This document shows, piece by piece, positions 39,194 through 48,463 of a stretch of DNA of 64,000 bases. Where the stretch lies: positions 62,001 through 126,000 of the forward strand of contig CANLND010000002.1 in assembly GCA_947492585.1 (NCBI GenBank), given 5' to 3'. How positions within the stretch are numbered: the stretch's first letter is position 1; the number at the start of each line of letters is the position of its first letter. The stretch is from an uncultured Paracoccaceae bacterium. GTDB lineage: Bacteria > Pseudomonadota > Alphaproteobacteria > Rhodobacterales > Rhodobacteraceae. Under the pieces are notes generated by a model. That model did not search any database. It was not told the DNA's origin and was given only the letters and a program-made list of their open reading frames with translations. The translations under genes were made by a program, and so were the position numbers.

Positions 39194-39780
39194 CAGTTCC
39201 AGTCCAATACATCCGGGCGAGTCTTTAGCGCCTCCAGCACCCGATCCACCATTTCTTCGATTGAGGCCTTCCCGTCAGAGGTCACCACAAGATCTGCCAA
39301 GGCATACACCGGCACACGAACGTCATAAAGCGCCTTAAGCGTTGCGTGAGGGTCGTCGGTCTGCAGCAAGGGACGCGTATCGCGGTGACGCACCCGTTTC
39401 CACAACACATCCAAATCGGCCTGTAGGCAAACCGCGACACCATTTTGAGCGATGGTATCGCGATTTTCTTCGGCCAGGAACGCGCCGCCGCCCGTAGACA
39501 GAACGCCGCGTTCTTCTTCCATCAAGCGGGCAATCACCTGACGTTCCTTCATGCGAAAGAACGACTCCCCTTCACGCGCAAAAATTTCGGGGATCGTCAG
39601 ATTGGCAGCAGATTCGATTTCGTGATCACTGTCCAGAAACGGAACGCCCAAACGCTGCGACAGCGCGCGCCCCACAGCGGTTTTGCCAGCCCCCATCATG
39701 CCCACCATTACAATGGTCTTATTCAGTTTCCCGGGCATATGGCCCTGTGCCTCACCGTCTTTGTGCTCTTTTTCGCTCAT
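39193..39780 (-). CDS. aroK: Shikimate kinase
   Basis: Phosphorylates shikimate at position 3. The 195-residue P-loop protein has Walker A GMMGAGKT at 27-34, the shikimate-binding DSDHEIE (51-57), and GGGAFL. It carries an N-terminal extension of about 20 hydrophilic residues compared with typical 170-residue enzymes. It precedes aroB. The 5' side is divergent from a small membrane protein gene at 39860. Confidence 0.95.
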   Translation of the reverse strand: MSEKEHKDGEAQGHMPGKLNKTIVMVGMMGAGKTAVGRALSQRLGVPFLDSDHEIESAANLTIPEIFAREGESFFRMKERQVIARLMEEERGVLSTGGGAFLAEENRDTIAQNGVAVCLQADLDVLWKRVRHRDTRPLLQTDDPHATLKALYDVRVPVYALADLVVTSDGKASIEEMVDRVLEALKTRPDVLDWN

Positions 39781-39859
39781 TCTTCAGTGAATGACGTGAT
39801 ATTCGGCAAAAGGCCATATATAACTTTTGCAAAAGACCATGAAACGGGCGGGAGCGACT

Positions 39860-40009
39860 ATGGGGCGACTGATCAAATATTTGTTTTATTTAGCGATTTT
39901 GGCCGGGATTGGCTTGTCTGCCTATGCCTACGTCGGGCCGTGGTTTGGCGCGGATTTCGACGCGCCAGTGAGCGAGATCCGCAAACCTGTGGTGTTGAAT
40001 GCCAACTAG
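39860..40009 (+). CDS. Small single-pass membrane protein (49 residues)
   Basis: The start at 39860 has GGGAG seven bases upstream; a longer open frame from 39827 lacks one. The product has one hydrophobic segment (YLFYLAILAGIGLSAYAYV, about 6-24) and a short hydrophilic tail (PVSEIRKPVVLNAN). Its last 11 bases overlap the start of the next gene, so the two are coupled. It seems to belong with the following unknown gene and xerD. No function known. Confidence 0.7.
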   Translation: MGRLIKYLFYLAILAGIGLSAYAYVGPWFGADFDAPVSEIRKPVVLNAN

Positions 40010-41552
40010 GGCCAAATGGGCTGCAACGGCACTGATCAACAGCATGCTTTGCATGACTGCGGTGAGCGTTGAGGCACAGTCCAACGCCCCACTGGCGGCT
40101 ATCGACTGGTTGAACCAGTCCCAGGCAACCGACCATCTTCCTGGCACGATCCTGCTGGAGCCTCCGTCCGCGGCCAGCGCCACGCGCCCCGAAGTCACTG
40201 TGACCACATTGGGCACCCTGTCCAACGCGATTGGCCTGGTGTCGCCCACAGCAACCGGGTTGCCCGTGGATCTGTGGCAAGGCAGCGATCCTGGCACGTT
40301 GGAGCGCCTAATCCGCCAGGTGCATGTAGATCACAGCCCCGCCATGCAATCGCTGTTGTTCACGTTGCTACTGTCTGAAACCCGCGCACCTGCCCACGAC
40401 AAAGATCAAGTGCTACTGGCGCGTCTGGATCGACTGATGGAACTTGGCGCCCCGGATCCGGCGCAGGCGCTGGGACAACAAGCTGGGTCTACCCATACGC
40501 AGGCCCGGTTTTCCCGCTGGTTTGATGCCACGTTGCTCACGGGTGACGAAGATCTGGGCTGTGCCGCGCTGGCCGCTAAACCTTTTCTGGCACCAAACTA
40601 CGCTGCGCGTATCTTTTGTTCAGTGCGCCGTGGAGATTGGTCGACCGCCGCACTTACGTTGGAAAGCGCGCATGCCCTGTCGTTGCTTCCCAAAACTCAG
40701 CTGGCGCTTTTGGACCGGTTCCTAAATCCTGACATCTTTGAAAATGCGCCGCCTTTGCCGAGACCACGCAAGGTCAGTCCGTTGGTATTTCGCCTGTACG
40801 AATCCATCGGAGAACCCTTGCCGACGGCCCCCCTGCCACGGGCCTTTGCCGCCGCTGATTTACGTGGTGTCTCTGGATGGAAAGCGCAGCTGGAAGCCGC
40901 CGAACGTCTCACCCACAGCGGCGCGCTTAATCCGAATCAACTTCTGGGCGCGTATTCTGAACGCAAAGCCGCAGCGTCGGGTGGCGTATGGGACCGGGTT
41001 GTCGCCGTTCAGCGTTTTGAAACGGCCCTAAATTCCAAGAACTGTAATGATGTTGCAAGGGCCCTACCCGCAGCGTGGTCTAAGATGCAACAGATCGGAA
41101 CCGAAATCGCCTTTGCCGATTTGTTTGCCGATCCCCTTATTCACACAGAATTGTCTGGCGCAGCGCAGGAATTGGCGTGGCGCATTACGCTGTTGTCGTC
41201 GTCGTTTGAGCGGGCGGCGCGTGACCTGCCCAGCCCGACGCCTGAAAATCAGTTTCTTGCAGCCATCGCCCAAGGTCTCACCCCGGATGAAGCCCCAGAA
41301 ACGCCGGTTGCACAGGCCATTGTTCTTGGATTTAGCGATCTCACGGCGCAGCTGCATGTGCCGCCGCCTCTCCGCACGCTGATTGAACAAGGGCAATTGG
41401 GAGAAACCATTCTGCGCGCTATGGTCCTGTTCAACCAAGGTGCCGAAGGCAACGGTGCCGCCCTGACCCAAGCGCTGGCGACCTTTCGTGTGATTGGATT
41501 GGAAGACACAGCCCGCCGCGCCGCGCTTCAGCTGCTGATTTTGAAAGACTAA
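39999..41552 (+). CDS. Exported protein of unknown function upstream of xerD
   Basis: A 517-residue protein with a signal-like N-terminus (about 8-26, ending SVEAQS), otherwise hydrophilic and rich in Ala and Leu, with many short helical stretches that could be an alpha-solenoid repeat fold. No catalytic motif was recognised. It overlaps the small membrane protein gene by 11 bp and stops 2 bp before xerD, so all three are probably co-transcribed. A periplasmic role is inferred from the signal sequence only. Confidence 0.7.
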   Translation: MPTRAKWAATALINSMLCMTAVSVEAQSNAPLAAIDWLNQSQATDHLPGTILLEPPSAASATRPEVTVTTLGTLSNAIGLVSPTATGLPVDLWQGSDPGTLERLIRQVHVDHSPAMQSLLFTLLLSETRAPAHDKDQVLLARLDRLMELGAPDPAQALGQQAGSTHTQARFSRWFDATLLTGDEDLGCAALAAKPFLAPNYAARIFCSVRRGDWSTAALTLESAHALSLLPKTQLALLDRFLNPDIFENAPPLPRPRKVSPLVFRLYESIGEPLPTAPLPRAFAAADLRGVSGWKAQLEAAERLTHSGALNPNQLLGAYSERKAAASGGVWDRVVAVQRFETALNSKNCNDVARALPAAWSKMQQIGTEIAFADLFADPLIHTELSGAAQELAWRITLLSSSFERAARDLPSPTPENQFLAAIAQGLTPDEAPETPVAQAIVLGFSDLTAQLHVPPPLRTLIEQGQLGETILRAMVLFNQGAEGNGAALTQALATFRVIGLEDTARRAALQLLILKD

Positions 41553-41554
41553 CG

Positions 41555-42550
41555 ATGTCGTGCCCCTCCGATGATCTCAGCTGGATCTCTCTGTTTCTTG
41601 ATGCACAGGCCGCCGAAATCGGTGCTGCGCAGAACACATTGCTGGCCTATGGTCGCGATCTGCGGGACGTGGTGCATTGGATGGACCAGAATAAAATCAG
41701 CTTTGCATCTATGCAAAAGAACGATGTGGAAAACTATCTGATCTCCTGTGACGCCGAAGGTCTGTCACGCGCCACCCGCGCCCGACGCCTGTCCGCGATC
41801 AAACAGATCTATCGATTTGCCTTTGAAGAGAACTGGCGCGGCGACAATCCCGCCATCCAGATAAAAGGTCCGGGCCGCGCCAAAAGACTGCCACAAACGC
41901 TGGAAGTGATCGAGGTGGACCGCCTGTTGGACGCCGCGCGCCAAACCGGACGGACCCAGGCGGACCGTTTGCGCAATACCTGTTTGCTGGAACTCCTATA
42001 CGCAACCGGCATGCGAGTGACTGAGCTGGTATCCTTGCCGGTGACCGCGGCGCGCGGAGATCCGCGAATGTTGCTGGTCAAAGGCAAGGGCGGCAAGGAA
42101 CGTCTGGTGCCGCTCTCGCCACCGGCCCGTCAGGCGCTTGCCGTCTGGTTGGCAGAACGCGACAAAGCAGACGAACTGGCGCAAACAAAAGGCAAAGTCG
42201 CGTCCAAGTTTCTATTTCCTTCGCGGGGTAAATCCGGTCACCTAACGCGCCACAGATTTTATTTGCTGATCAAGGAACTAGCCATCACCGGCGGGGTCTC
42301 TCCTGAAAAGGTCACGCCGCATACGCTGCGTCATGCATTTGCAACGCATCTATTGGCGAATGGCGCTGATCTGCGTGCCATTCAGGCGATGCTCGGTCAC
42401 GCCGACATCGCCACAACCGAAATTTACACCCATGTCCTAGACGCGCGCCTTGCGGAATTGGTGCACGATCATCATCCGCTTTCCCAGAAAAACAACACCG
42501 TCACCCAAGTGAACCTGCCATTTGTGGAGGACGACACCGACGATACTTAG
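41555..42550 (+). CDS. xerD: Tyrosine recombinase XerD
   Basis: Resolves chromosome dimers at dif together with XerC. The 331-residue protein has an N-terminal SAM-like core-binding domain (about 8-95) and the catalytic domain with Arg154 (GMRVTEL), His256 and Arg259 (HTLRHAFATHL), His282 (LGHADIATTE) and nucleophile Tyr291. No dif site was found in the window. Its linkage to two unknown genes upstream is noted separately. Confidence 0.95.
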   Translation: MSCPSDDLSWISLFLDAQAAEIGAAQNTLLAYGRDLRDVVHWMDQNKISFASMQKNDVENYLISCDAEGLSRATRARRLSAIKQIYRFAFEENWRGDNPAIQIKGPGRAKRLPQTLEVIEVDRLLDAARQTGRTQADRLRNTCLLELLYATGMRVTELVSLPVTAARGDPRMLLVKGKGGKERLVPLSPPARQALAVWLAERDKADELAQTKGKVASKFLFPSRGKSGHLTRHRFYLLIKELAITGGVSPEKVTPHTLRHAFATHLLANGADLRAIQAMLGHADIATTEIYTHVLDARLAELVHDHHPLSQKNNTVTQVNLPFVEDDTDDT

Positions 42551-42647
42551 GTCGTCCGTTGCCCACACCGGTAAAAATGCGCCGTCGCAACCTTGATCGG
42601 GCGTCGCTGCACGCCCATAACCAAAGCATCTGCTTTGCAATTTTTCT

Positions 42648-43961
42648 ATGGACAGTGAACACCTCATGATACTCGACAGCGCGTTCTGGCTGACATCTGG
42701 CGGCATTTTGCTGCTTTTGGTTCTCTCCGGCTTTTTCTCTGGTTCGGAAACCGCATTGACAGCCGCCTCCCGCGGAAAACTGCGCACACAGGCCGACAAA
42801 GGCGCCCTCGGTGCCAAACGCGCGCTTGCCGTCACTGAAGACAGCGAACGCCTGATCGGCTCGGTTCTTCTGGGCAACAACTTGGTGAACATTCTGGCGA
42901 CCTCGCTCGCAACCGCCCTGTTCACCCGCCTCTTTGGCGAAAGCGGTGTTGCGCTGGCCACGCTGGTGATGACCTTTTTGGTGCTGATCTTTGCAGAAGT
43001 TTTGCCCAAGACCTATGCGATTTCCAATGCCGAAAAGGCCGCATCCACCGTAGCCCCGGTGATTGCGGCGCTGGTCACAGTGCTGGCCCCTGTGGTGGGC
43101 GCGGTCCGCCTGATGGTGCGCGGCATATTGCGGCTGTTTGGCGTGCGCATTGACCCAGACAGCCACATCATGGCGGTACGTGACGAGATCGAAGGCGCGC
43201 TGGCCCTCGGGCACTCCGAGGGGGTGGTCGAAAAAGAAGACCGAGATCGTATTCTGGGTGCGCTGGATCTGTCAGAACGTCTGGTTGAAGAGATCATGCT
43301 ACACCGCTCCAATATCGAAATGATCAATGCAGATGATGATCCACAGGACATCCTGGAGCAAATCCTGAAATCTCCCCACACACGGCTTCCTGTGTTTCAG
43401 AACGAACAGGAAAACATCATTGGCGTGGTTCATGCCAAAGATCTGTCGCGTCAGATGTACGATCTTGTCGGAGGCCCTGATGGTGACGCCGCAGCGCTGA
43501 GCACTTTCAAAATCACCGAGGTGGCCAAACCACCCTATTTCGTCCCTGAAACCACAAGCCTTGACGATCAAATGCGTCAATTTTTGCGGCAAAGGTCGCA
43601 TTTTGCGTTGGTGGTGGATGAATACGGAGCCCTGCGGGGCTTGATCACGCTCGAAGATATTCTGGAAGAGATCGTTGGAGAAATCACCGACGAATTTGAT
43701 CCAGATGCGGAAACAGTGGTGACCAAAACCGCTGAAGGTCACTTTATGGTCGACGGCGCCACAACCATTCGTGACCTGAACCGCGCCACCGATTGGGCGC
43801 TGCCCGATGAAGAGGCCAATACGATTGCAGGACTTGTCATCCACGAAGCGCAGATGATCCCCACCGTTGGACAGGTCTTCTCATTTCACGGGTTTCGATT
43901 TGAAGTCACCGCCCGCGACGGCAACCGGATAACGGAATTAAAGGTGCGCCCCCTGCTGTAA
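42648..43961 (+). CDS. CNNM/CorC (HlyC)-type membrane protein with CBS pair
   Basis: A 437-residue protein. The N-terminal CNNM transmembrane domain (about 1-180, three or four hydrophobic segments, with SGFFSGSETALTAASRGKL) is followed by two CBS domains (about 200-330) and a C-terminal CorC/HlyC domain (about 345-437). The family is linked to magnesium or cobalt efflux and resistance, and is often mislabelled hemolysin. The ATG at 42666 is an alternative start; neither has a strong ribosome binding site. A bidirectional terminator follows. Confidence 0.9.
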   Translation: MDSEHLMILDSAFWLTSGGILLLLVLSGFFSGSETALTAASRGKLRTQADKGALGAKRALAVTEDSERLIGSVLLGNNLVNILATSLATALFTRLFGESGVALATLVMTFLVLIFAEVLPKTYAISNAEKAASTVAPVIAALVTVLAPVVGAVRLMVRGILRLFGVRIDPDSHIMAVRDEIEGALALGHSEGVVEKEDRDRILGALDLSERLVEEIMLHRSNIEMINADDDPQDILEQILKSPHTRLPVFQNEQENIIGVVHAKDLSRQMYDLVGGPDGDAAALSTFKITEVAKPPYFVPETTSLDDQMRQFLRQRSHFALVVDEYGALRGLITLEDILEEIVGEITDEFDPDAETVVTKTAEGHFMVDGATTIRDLNRATDWALPDEEANTIAGLVIHEAQMIPTVGQVFSFHGFRFEVTARDGNRITELKVRPLL

Positions 43962-43981
43962 AACACCAAATTAACAATGGG

Positions 43982-44015
43982 AAAACGGGCGAGGATTTCT
44001 CCTCGCCCGTTTTTT
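43982..44015. terminator. Bidirectional terminator between convergent genes
   Basis: ACGGGCGAGG and CCTCGCCCGT form a perfect stem around ATTTCT, with an A run on the left and a T run on the right, so it works for both the CorC-type gene and the convergent RTX-Hint gene. Confidence 0.92.
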
Positions 44016-44038
44016 ATTCTAGATGTCACTGCTACAGT

Positions 44039-47000
44039 TTAGTGCACCAGAAGACGCGCTTCGTGCTTTTTCAAGGAGCGGCGGGCCGAAGTATATCCGG
44101 TGCGTCCTTCTTGGTCTTTCAGCTCTGGGAACAGCGCAAAGATCTCATTGCGTTGCTCTGCGTCAAGGCCGCGCAAAGACTGATCCCCAGGCTGGAAGCT
44201 TTCGGTCCACGCGCCATCCGACAACACCACCTCGTGTTGGTCGAACATGAAGTGCAAATAGGTGATACCTGCGGTTTCAACAACATCCACACCTTTTAGC
44301 CCCACCAAATGCTTGGCCGCGACCAGAACTTCACGGTCTTCGAAATAGAGCGCGGTTTTGTCGTTGGCGACCAAAACACGGTGGTTTGGTGACACCAGCA
44401 TGTCCCGTTCTGGCAGACCATTGCCCAATGCGCCTTCCCGGATCAACACTGGCTGCAGTTTGGGAGAAGCGTTCATTTCAGCCCCTTCCAGCGTGCGTTG
44501 CCCCATCCAACGGATAGCCTGAATGCCATTGTCACGAGTGATCACGCGGTCCCCTACTTGCAGGTCCTCAACCTTGCGTTCGCCCTGTGGCGTCGCAATC
44601 AGCGTGCCTGGAGTGAAACAAGGAATGACAACGTTCTCAATTTCAGAGAAGACCGCCGTTCCGGTTTCCACACCATCTGCATCAAGGAAAGTGACCGTGC
44701 CGCTTTCGGGATCGCCGGGGGTGTAATCGACTCTCAGCGACCCACCTGCATTGGCCGCTTCGGCCGCGCCGGTCAGATCAAGTGTGTCAAAATCCGAGTC
44801 ATCGGGGTTTTCCCCGCCCACGATGGTGTCACCGACACCAACACCGGTAAAGGTATCCGAATCCAATCCACCATCAGCGGTGTCGTCCTGATCATCGCTG
44901 CCCAGGTCGATCTGGTCTTCTCCCAGACCACCCGACAGATCATCTGCGCCCTGACCACCGAGAATGGTATCATCACCCTCGCCGCCAGTGACGGTGTCAT
45001 CATCGATGCCCGCATCAATGCTGTCATCGCCGGTGCCGCCATCGATGCTGTCGTCGTCATCCTGACCAAAGATCACATCGTTGCCGTCGCCGCCCAGAAT
45101 GGTGTCCATTCCATTGGTGGGATCCGGGTCAACCGGACGCCCGTCCGAGCCATCATCGGTGATGTTCAGCGCATCGGGGAATGCCGGATCAAGTCCACCA
45201 TAAATGGTGTCATCGCCCGTGCCGCCCAAGATGCTGTCAGAGCCTTCACCGCCAATGATCACATCCGCTTCGGTGCCACCGTCGATGGTATCGTCATCAA
45301 TGCCGCCATCGATGCTGTCGCTGCCAGCGCCGCCGGTGATCACATCCGCATCATCCCCGGTCAGGATCGTGTCGTCGCCCGCGCCGCCATCAACCGTGTC
45401 GCGATCATTTGCGTCGTCGCCGTCCGCTGGAATGGCTGGAATAACAATCGTGCCATCCGAGTAGCCCGCAAACCCGCGATCCACCAAAGGTGTGCTGCCT
45501 GAGGTGTCAATAATATCATCGCCGTCACCGCCGCTGACATCATCATTGCCGTCGCCGCCATCAATCGAATCGTCGCCCTGACCACCGATCAGGCTGTCAT
45601 CGCCAGCACCACCAATGATAGTGTCATCGTCGATACCACCGTCAATGGTGTCATCGCCCGTACCGCCATCTAGGCTGTCTGCATCATCCATCCCGTAGAT
45701 GACATCGTCGCCGTCACCCCCAAGAATTGTATCGCGGTTGTTTTCCGGGTCAGGATCGACAGGGGTGCCGTCTTCATCGACGTCAACCAAGCTAAGCGGA
45801 TCACTGGTACCGGGCGCGTCGCCGCCATACAGGGTATCATTGCCGCTACCGCCTTCCAGCTCATCGGCGCCTTCGCCACCAATGATCAGGTCATCGTCGT
45901 CGCCCCCATCAATGGTGTCATCGTCGATACCACCGTCAATGGTATCATCGCCGGTGCCGCCGGTGATCAAATCTGCGTCGTCGCCGGTTGTAATGCTATC
46001 ATCGCCTGCGCCGCCATCAACGGTGTCGCGATCATCATCAGGATCGGTATCCGCTGGGATCGCAGCCACGCCGCCGACGCTAGGCACACCACGATCAGGC
46101 GTCCCATCGGTGTTGGACGTGTCGATGACATCGTCGCCGTCATCTCCTGCAACGCTGTCGTTGCCGTCACCACCCAGGATATTGTCGTCGCCCTGACCAC
46201 CAATCAGCGTATCATCGCCGGCGCCGCCATCAATGGTATCATCGTCAATGCCGCCATCGATGCTGTCATCGCCGGCCCCGCCATCTAGGCTGTCTGCATC
46301 ATCTTGACCAAAGATCACGTCATTGCCGTCGCCACCCGAAATCGTGTCGCGATTGTTGTCCGGATCAGGATCAACCGGGTTGCCGTCGGAGTCGACATCA
46401 ACAAGGTCCAGCGCATCTGGATCAGACGGATCATTCCCGCCATAGATGGTGTCGTCGCCCGCACCGCCTTCAAGCTCGTCCGTGCCTTCGCCGCCGATGA
46501 TCACGTCATCATCGTCACCGCCGTCGATGGTGTCATCGTCGATGCCGCCATCCAGAGTATCGTCACCTGTGCCACCCATGATCAGGTCAGCGTCATCACC
46601 AGTAGTGATGCTGTCGTTGCCTGCGCCACCGTCAACGGTATCGCGATCGTTATCGGGATCTGTGTCGGCAGGAGTAGCGCCCGCACCGCCAACGTCCGGG
46701 ATGCCGCGATCAGGTGATCCATCGGACCCAGATGTATCGATCACATCGTCACCGTCGTCGCCGGTAACAGTATCGCTACCGTCGCCGCCATCGATGGTAT
46801 CATTCCCATCGCCGCCGATCAGAGAGTCATCGCCCTCGCCGCCTGTGATGATATCTGCACCAATGCCGCCATCGATGGTGTCATCACCTGCATCGGTCAC
46901 GGGATCTGTCACAATTGGATCAAAATAGACATCGGTGACCTGAATTCCGCTGGTTCCGCCATCTTGTGAATGGTCAATTTCGATCCGCGTGATGGGGCCG

Positions 47001-48463
47001 GGAATAGTGACCAACAGGGAATAGTTCGGATTGTCCTCGGACGCGTACCCGCCTTGTGAGATCGCGGTGTCATCACCGCTCACGCCGTCCTCGTCGCTCA
47101 AGGTGAGAAGCGGACCACCGGACAGGTTTACCACCGTCGGATTGCCATTCGCGTCATAGGCCGTGACCTGAACAACGCCACCACCGTCGATGTCATTGAT
47201 CCGGAACGAAACATCTTCGACAGGGCCTGAGAAATCAAGGCGATAACCAATGCTGTCGCCGCTCGTTTGGATCAACGACCCCAATGCGCTGGTGTCATCT
47301 GCTGTGCCACCACCCGTGTTGATGTTCACAACATTCTGCTGATCACTGGAATAGGACGTGCCGATGCCCGCATCTTGTTCGGTGATCGAAAAATCAACCG
47401 TAACCGTGCCCGTATCCTGCGAGAACCCACCGTCCAACGGATCGTCGTTGTCGATTGGGTCATTGTCGTTTGGATCCGGCGCGCGGTCCCATTCAAACAC
47501 TTCGCGGCCGGGCGTGGAGGTCACCCCAGGCGCGTTGGTGTCGCCTGACAGCACATCGTCGCCTTCGCCGCCCACAAGGCTATCGTCGCCACCGCCACCA
47601 TGTACGGTGTCATCTCCAGCGCCTGCAATCACGGTATCATTGCCCGCGCCCGCGTTCACCAAATCGTCGTTAGGACCATCGGCAGGATTAATCGCGTCGT
47701 TGTTATCAATCCGGTCGCCTTCGGGATCGCCAAGATAGTCGACATCGATCAGATCATCGCCTGCTGAACCTTCGACAACGCCGTCCAATCCCGACGACAA
47801 CACGTCATCATCGAGAACAGCAACATAATCAATGGACCCGTCAAAGGCCTGATCATAGGTGCCTTCGGTGGTTTCCCGGCTGCCAATGGCAAAGCTCTGT
47901 TCGCTGGCGTCGGTCAAATCCAGGCTCAAGCCCGAGACATCCGCACCATCTGTCGCGGAGGTGGCTTGTGTGGTGTTTTCAACCACCATCTGCACGCCGC
48001 CATCGTTCCAGGCATAGGTAACTTTGATGATATCGCCTGTCGCCAGGAACCCATCAGGTGTGGTCAGCAATGCGCTTTCACCGCTGTCTGCGTGATACGC
48101 TTCGACGGCGCCGTTCGCAGTGACCCGAATTTCGAAATAGTTGGGATCCAACCCATCCTGCCCGGTCAAACCACGGCTGACAACCGTCTGATCATCCCCA
48201 GACAAGGGGCTGTTTTGCTTGAACTGCGTGACGATGGTGCCCTCGGAAAGATCAAAGGCGGAATCATCGCCGTCATCGACATCAAATCGTGAACCGTCGC
48301 CGTTGCCAAAGAACCAGCCCGCGCCAAAACCGCCGCCATTTGCAGCCGCTCCGTCTTGGGCGATCCCATCGCCAAGGCCGGTATCATTGTTTTCGAACCC
48401 GTCGCGGAAATCCCACAAGCCGATTAGATTTGCGCTGTATGGATTGTCAAAATTATCCGCCAT
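44039..48463 (-). CDS. Large RTX protein with LamG-like N-terminus and C-terminal Hint domain
   Basis: A 1474-residue acidic protein. The first 215 residues look like a concanavalin/LamG-type fold (NLIGLWDFRDGFE). Residues about 225-1240 are dense GGxGxDxxx RTX repeats, broken near 320-530 by a non-RTX segment. A Hint domain (intein/hedgehog-like) begins CFTPGTLIATPQGERKVEDL at about 1282 and contains SPNHRVLV. Start 48463 is chosen because AGGAG is six bases upstream; 48469 is too close to it. The protein is probably exported by type I secretion and calcium-folded. Within the RTX part three copies of a unit of about 205 residues occur. Function unknown. Confidence 0.9.
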   Translation of the reverse strand: MADNFDNPYSANLIGLWDFRDGFENNDTGLGDGIAQDGAAANGGGFGAGWFFGNGDGSRFDVDDGDDSAFDLSEGTIVTQFKQNSPLSGDDQTVVSRGLTGQDGLDPNYFEIRVTANGAVEAYHADSGESALLTTPDGFLATGDIIKVTYAWNDGGVQMVVENTTQATSATDGADVSGLSLDLTDASEQSFAIGSRETTEGTYDQAFDGSIDYVAVLDDDVLSSGLDGVVEGSAGDDLIDVDYLGDPEGDRIDNNDAINPADGPNDDLVNAGAGNDTVIAGAGDDTVHGGGGDDSLVGGEGDDVLSGDTNAPGVTSTPGREVFEWDRAPDPNDNDPIDNDDPLDGGFSQDTGTVTVDFSITEQDAGIGTSYSSDQQNVVNINTGGGTADDTSALGSLIQTSGDSIGYRLDFSGPVEDVSFRINDIDGGGVVQVTAYDANGNPTVVNLSGGPLLTLSDEDGVSGDDTAISQGGYASEDNPNYSLLVTIPGPITRIEIDHSQDGGTSGIQVTDVYFDPIVTDPVTDAGDDTIDGGIGADIITGGEGDDSLIGGDGNDTIDGGDGSDTVTGDDGDDVIDTSGSDGSPDRGIPDVGGAGATPADTDPDNDRDTVDGGAGNDSITTGDDADLIMGGTGDDTLDGGIDDDTIDGGDDDDVIIGGEGTDELEGGAGDDTIYGGNDPSDPDALDLVDVDSDGNPVDPDPDNNRDTISGGDGNDVIFGQDDADSLDGGAGDDSIDGGIDDDTIDGGAGDDTLIGGQGDDNILGGDGNDSVAGDDGDDVIDTSNTDGTPDRGVPSVGGVAAIPADTDPDDDRDTVDGGAGDDSITTGDDADLITGGTGDDTIDGGIDDDTIDGGDDDDLIIGGEGADELEGGSGNDTLYGGDAPGTSDPLSLVDVDEDGTPVDPDPENNRDTILGGDGDDVIYGMDDADSLDGGTGDDTIDGGIDDDTIIGGAGDDSLIGGQGDDSIDGGDGNDDVSGGDGDDIIDTSGSTPLVDRGFAGYSDGTIVIPAIPADGDDANDRDTVDGGAGDDTILTGDDADVITGGAGSDSIDGGIDDDTIDGGTEADVIIGGEGSDSILGGTGDDTIYGGLDPAFPDALNITDDGSDGRPVDPDPTNGMDTILGGDGNDVIFGQDDDDSIDGGTGDDSIDAGIDDDTVTGGEGDDTILGGQGADDLSGGLGEDQIDLGSDDQDDTADGGLDSDTFTGVGVGDTIVGGENPDDSDFDTLDLTGAAEAANAGGSLRVDYTPGDPESGTVTFLDADGVETGTAVFSEIENVVIPCFTPGTLIATPQGERKVEDLQVGDRVITRDNGIQAIRWMGQRTLEGAEMNASPKLQPVLIREGALGNGLPERDMLVSPNHRVLVANDKTALYFEDREVLVAAKHLVGLKGVDVVETAGITYLHFMFDQHEVVLSDGAWTESFQPGDQSLRGLDAEQRNEIFALFPELKDQEGRTGYTSARRSLKKHEARLLVH
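44985..46760 (-). repeat. Three long tandem repeats (about 615-630 bp each) inside the RTX-Hint gene
   Basis: Landmarks recur in the same order with this period: a GDDVIDTS block, a spacer with DRG, PADxDPxxDRDTVDGG, TTGDDADLI, DDDTIDGG runs, a PVDPDPxNNRDT-like block, and IFGQDDADSLDGG. The DRDT block lies near 45390, 46020 and 46640. Copies differ by scattered substitutions, so they are old enough to have diverged. Confidence 0.75.

Noticed and set aside
44498-45502. 334-codon plus-strand frame, and others up to 46928, antisense to the RTX-Hint gene
   Set aside because: The repetitive GC-biased RTX codons keep the antisense frames open; the translations are low-complexity without motifs.
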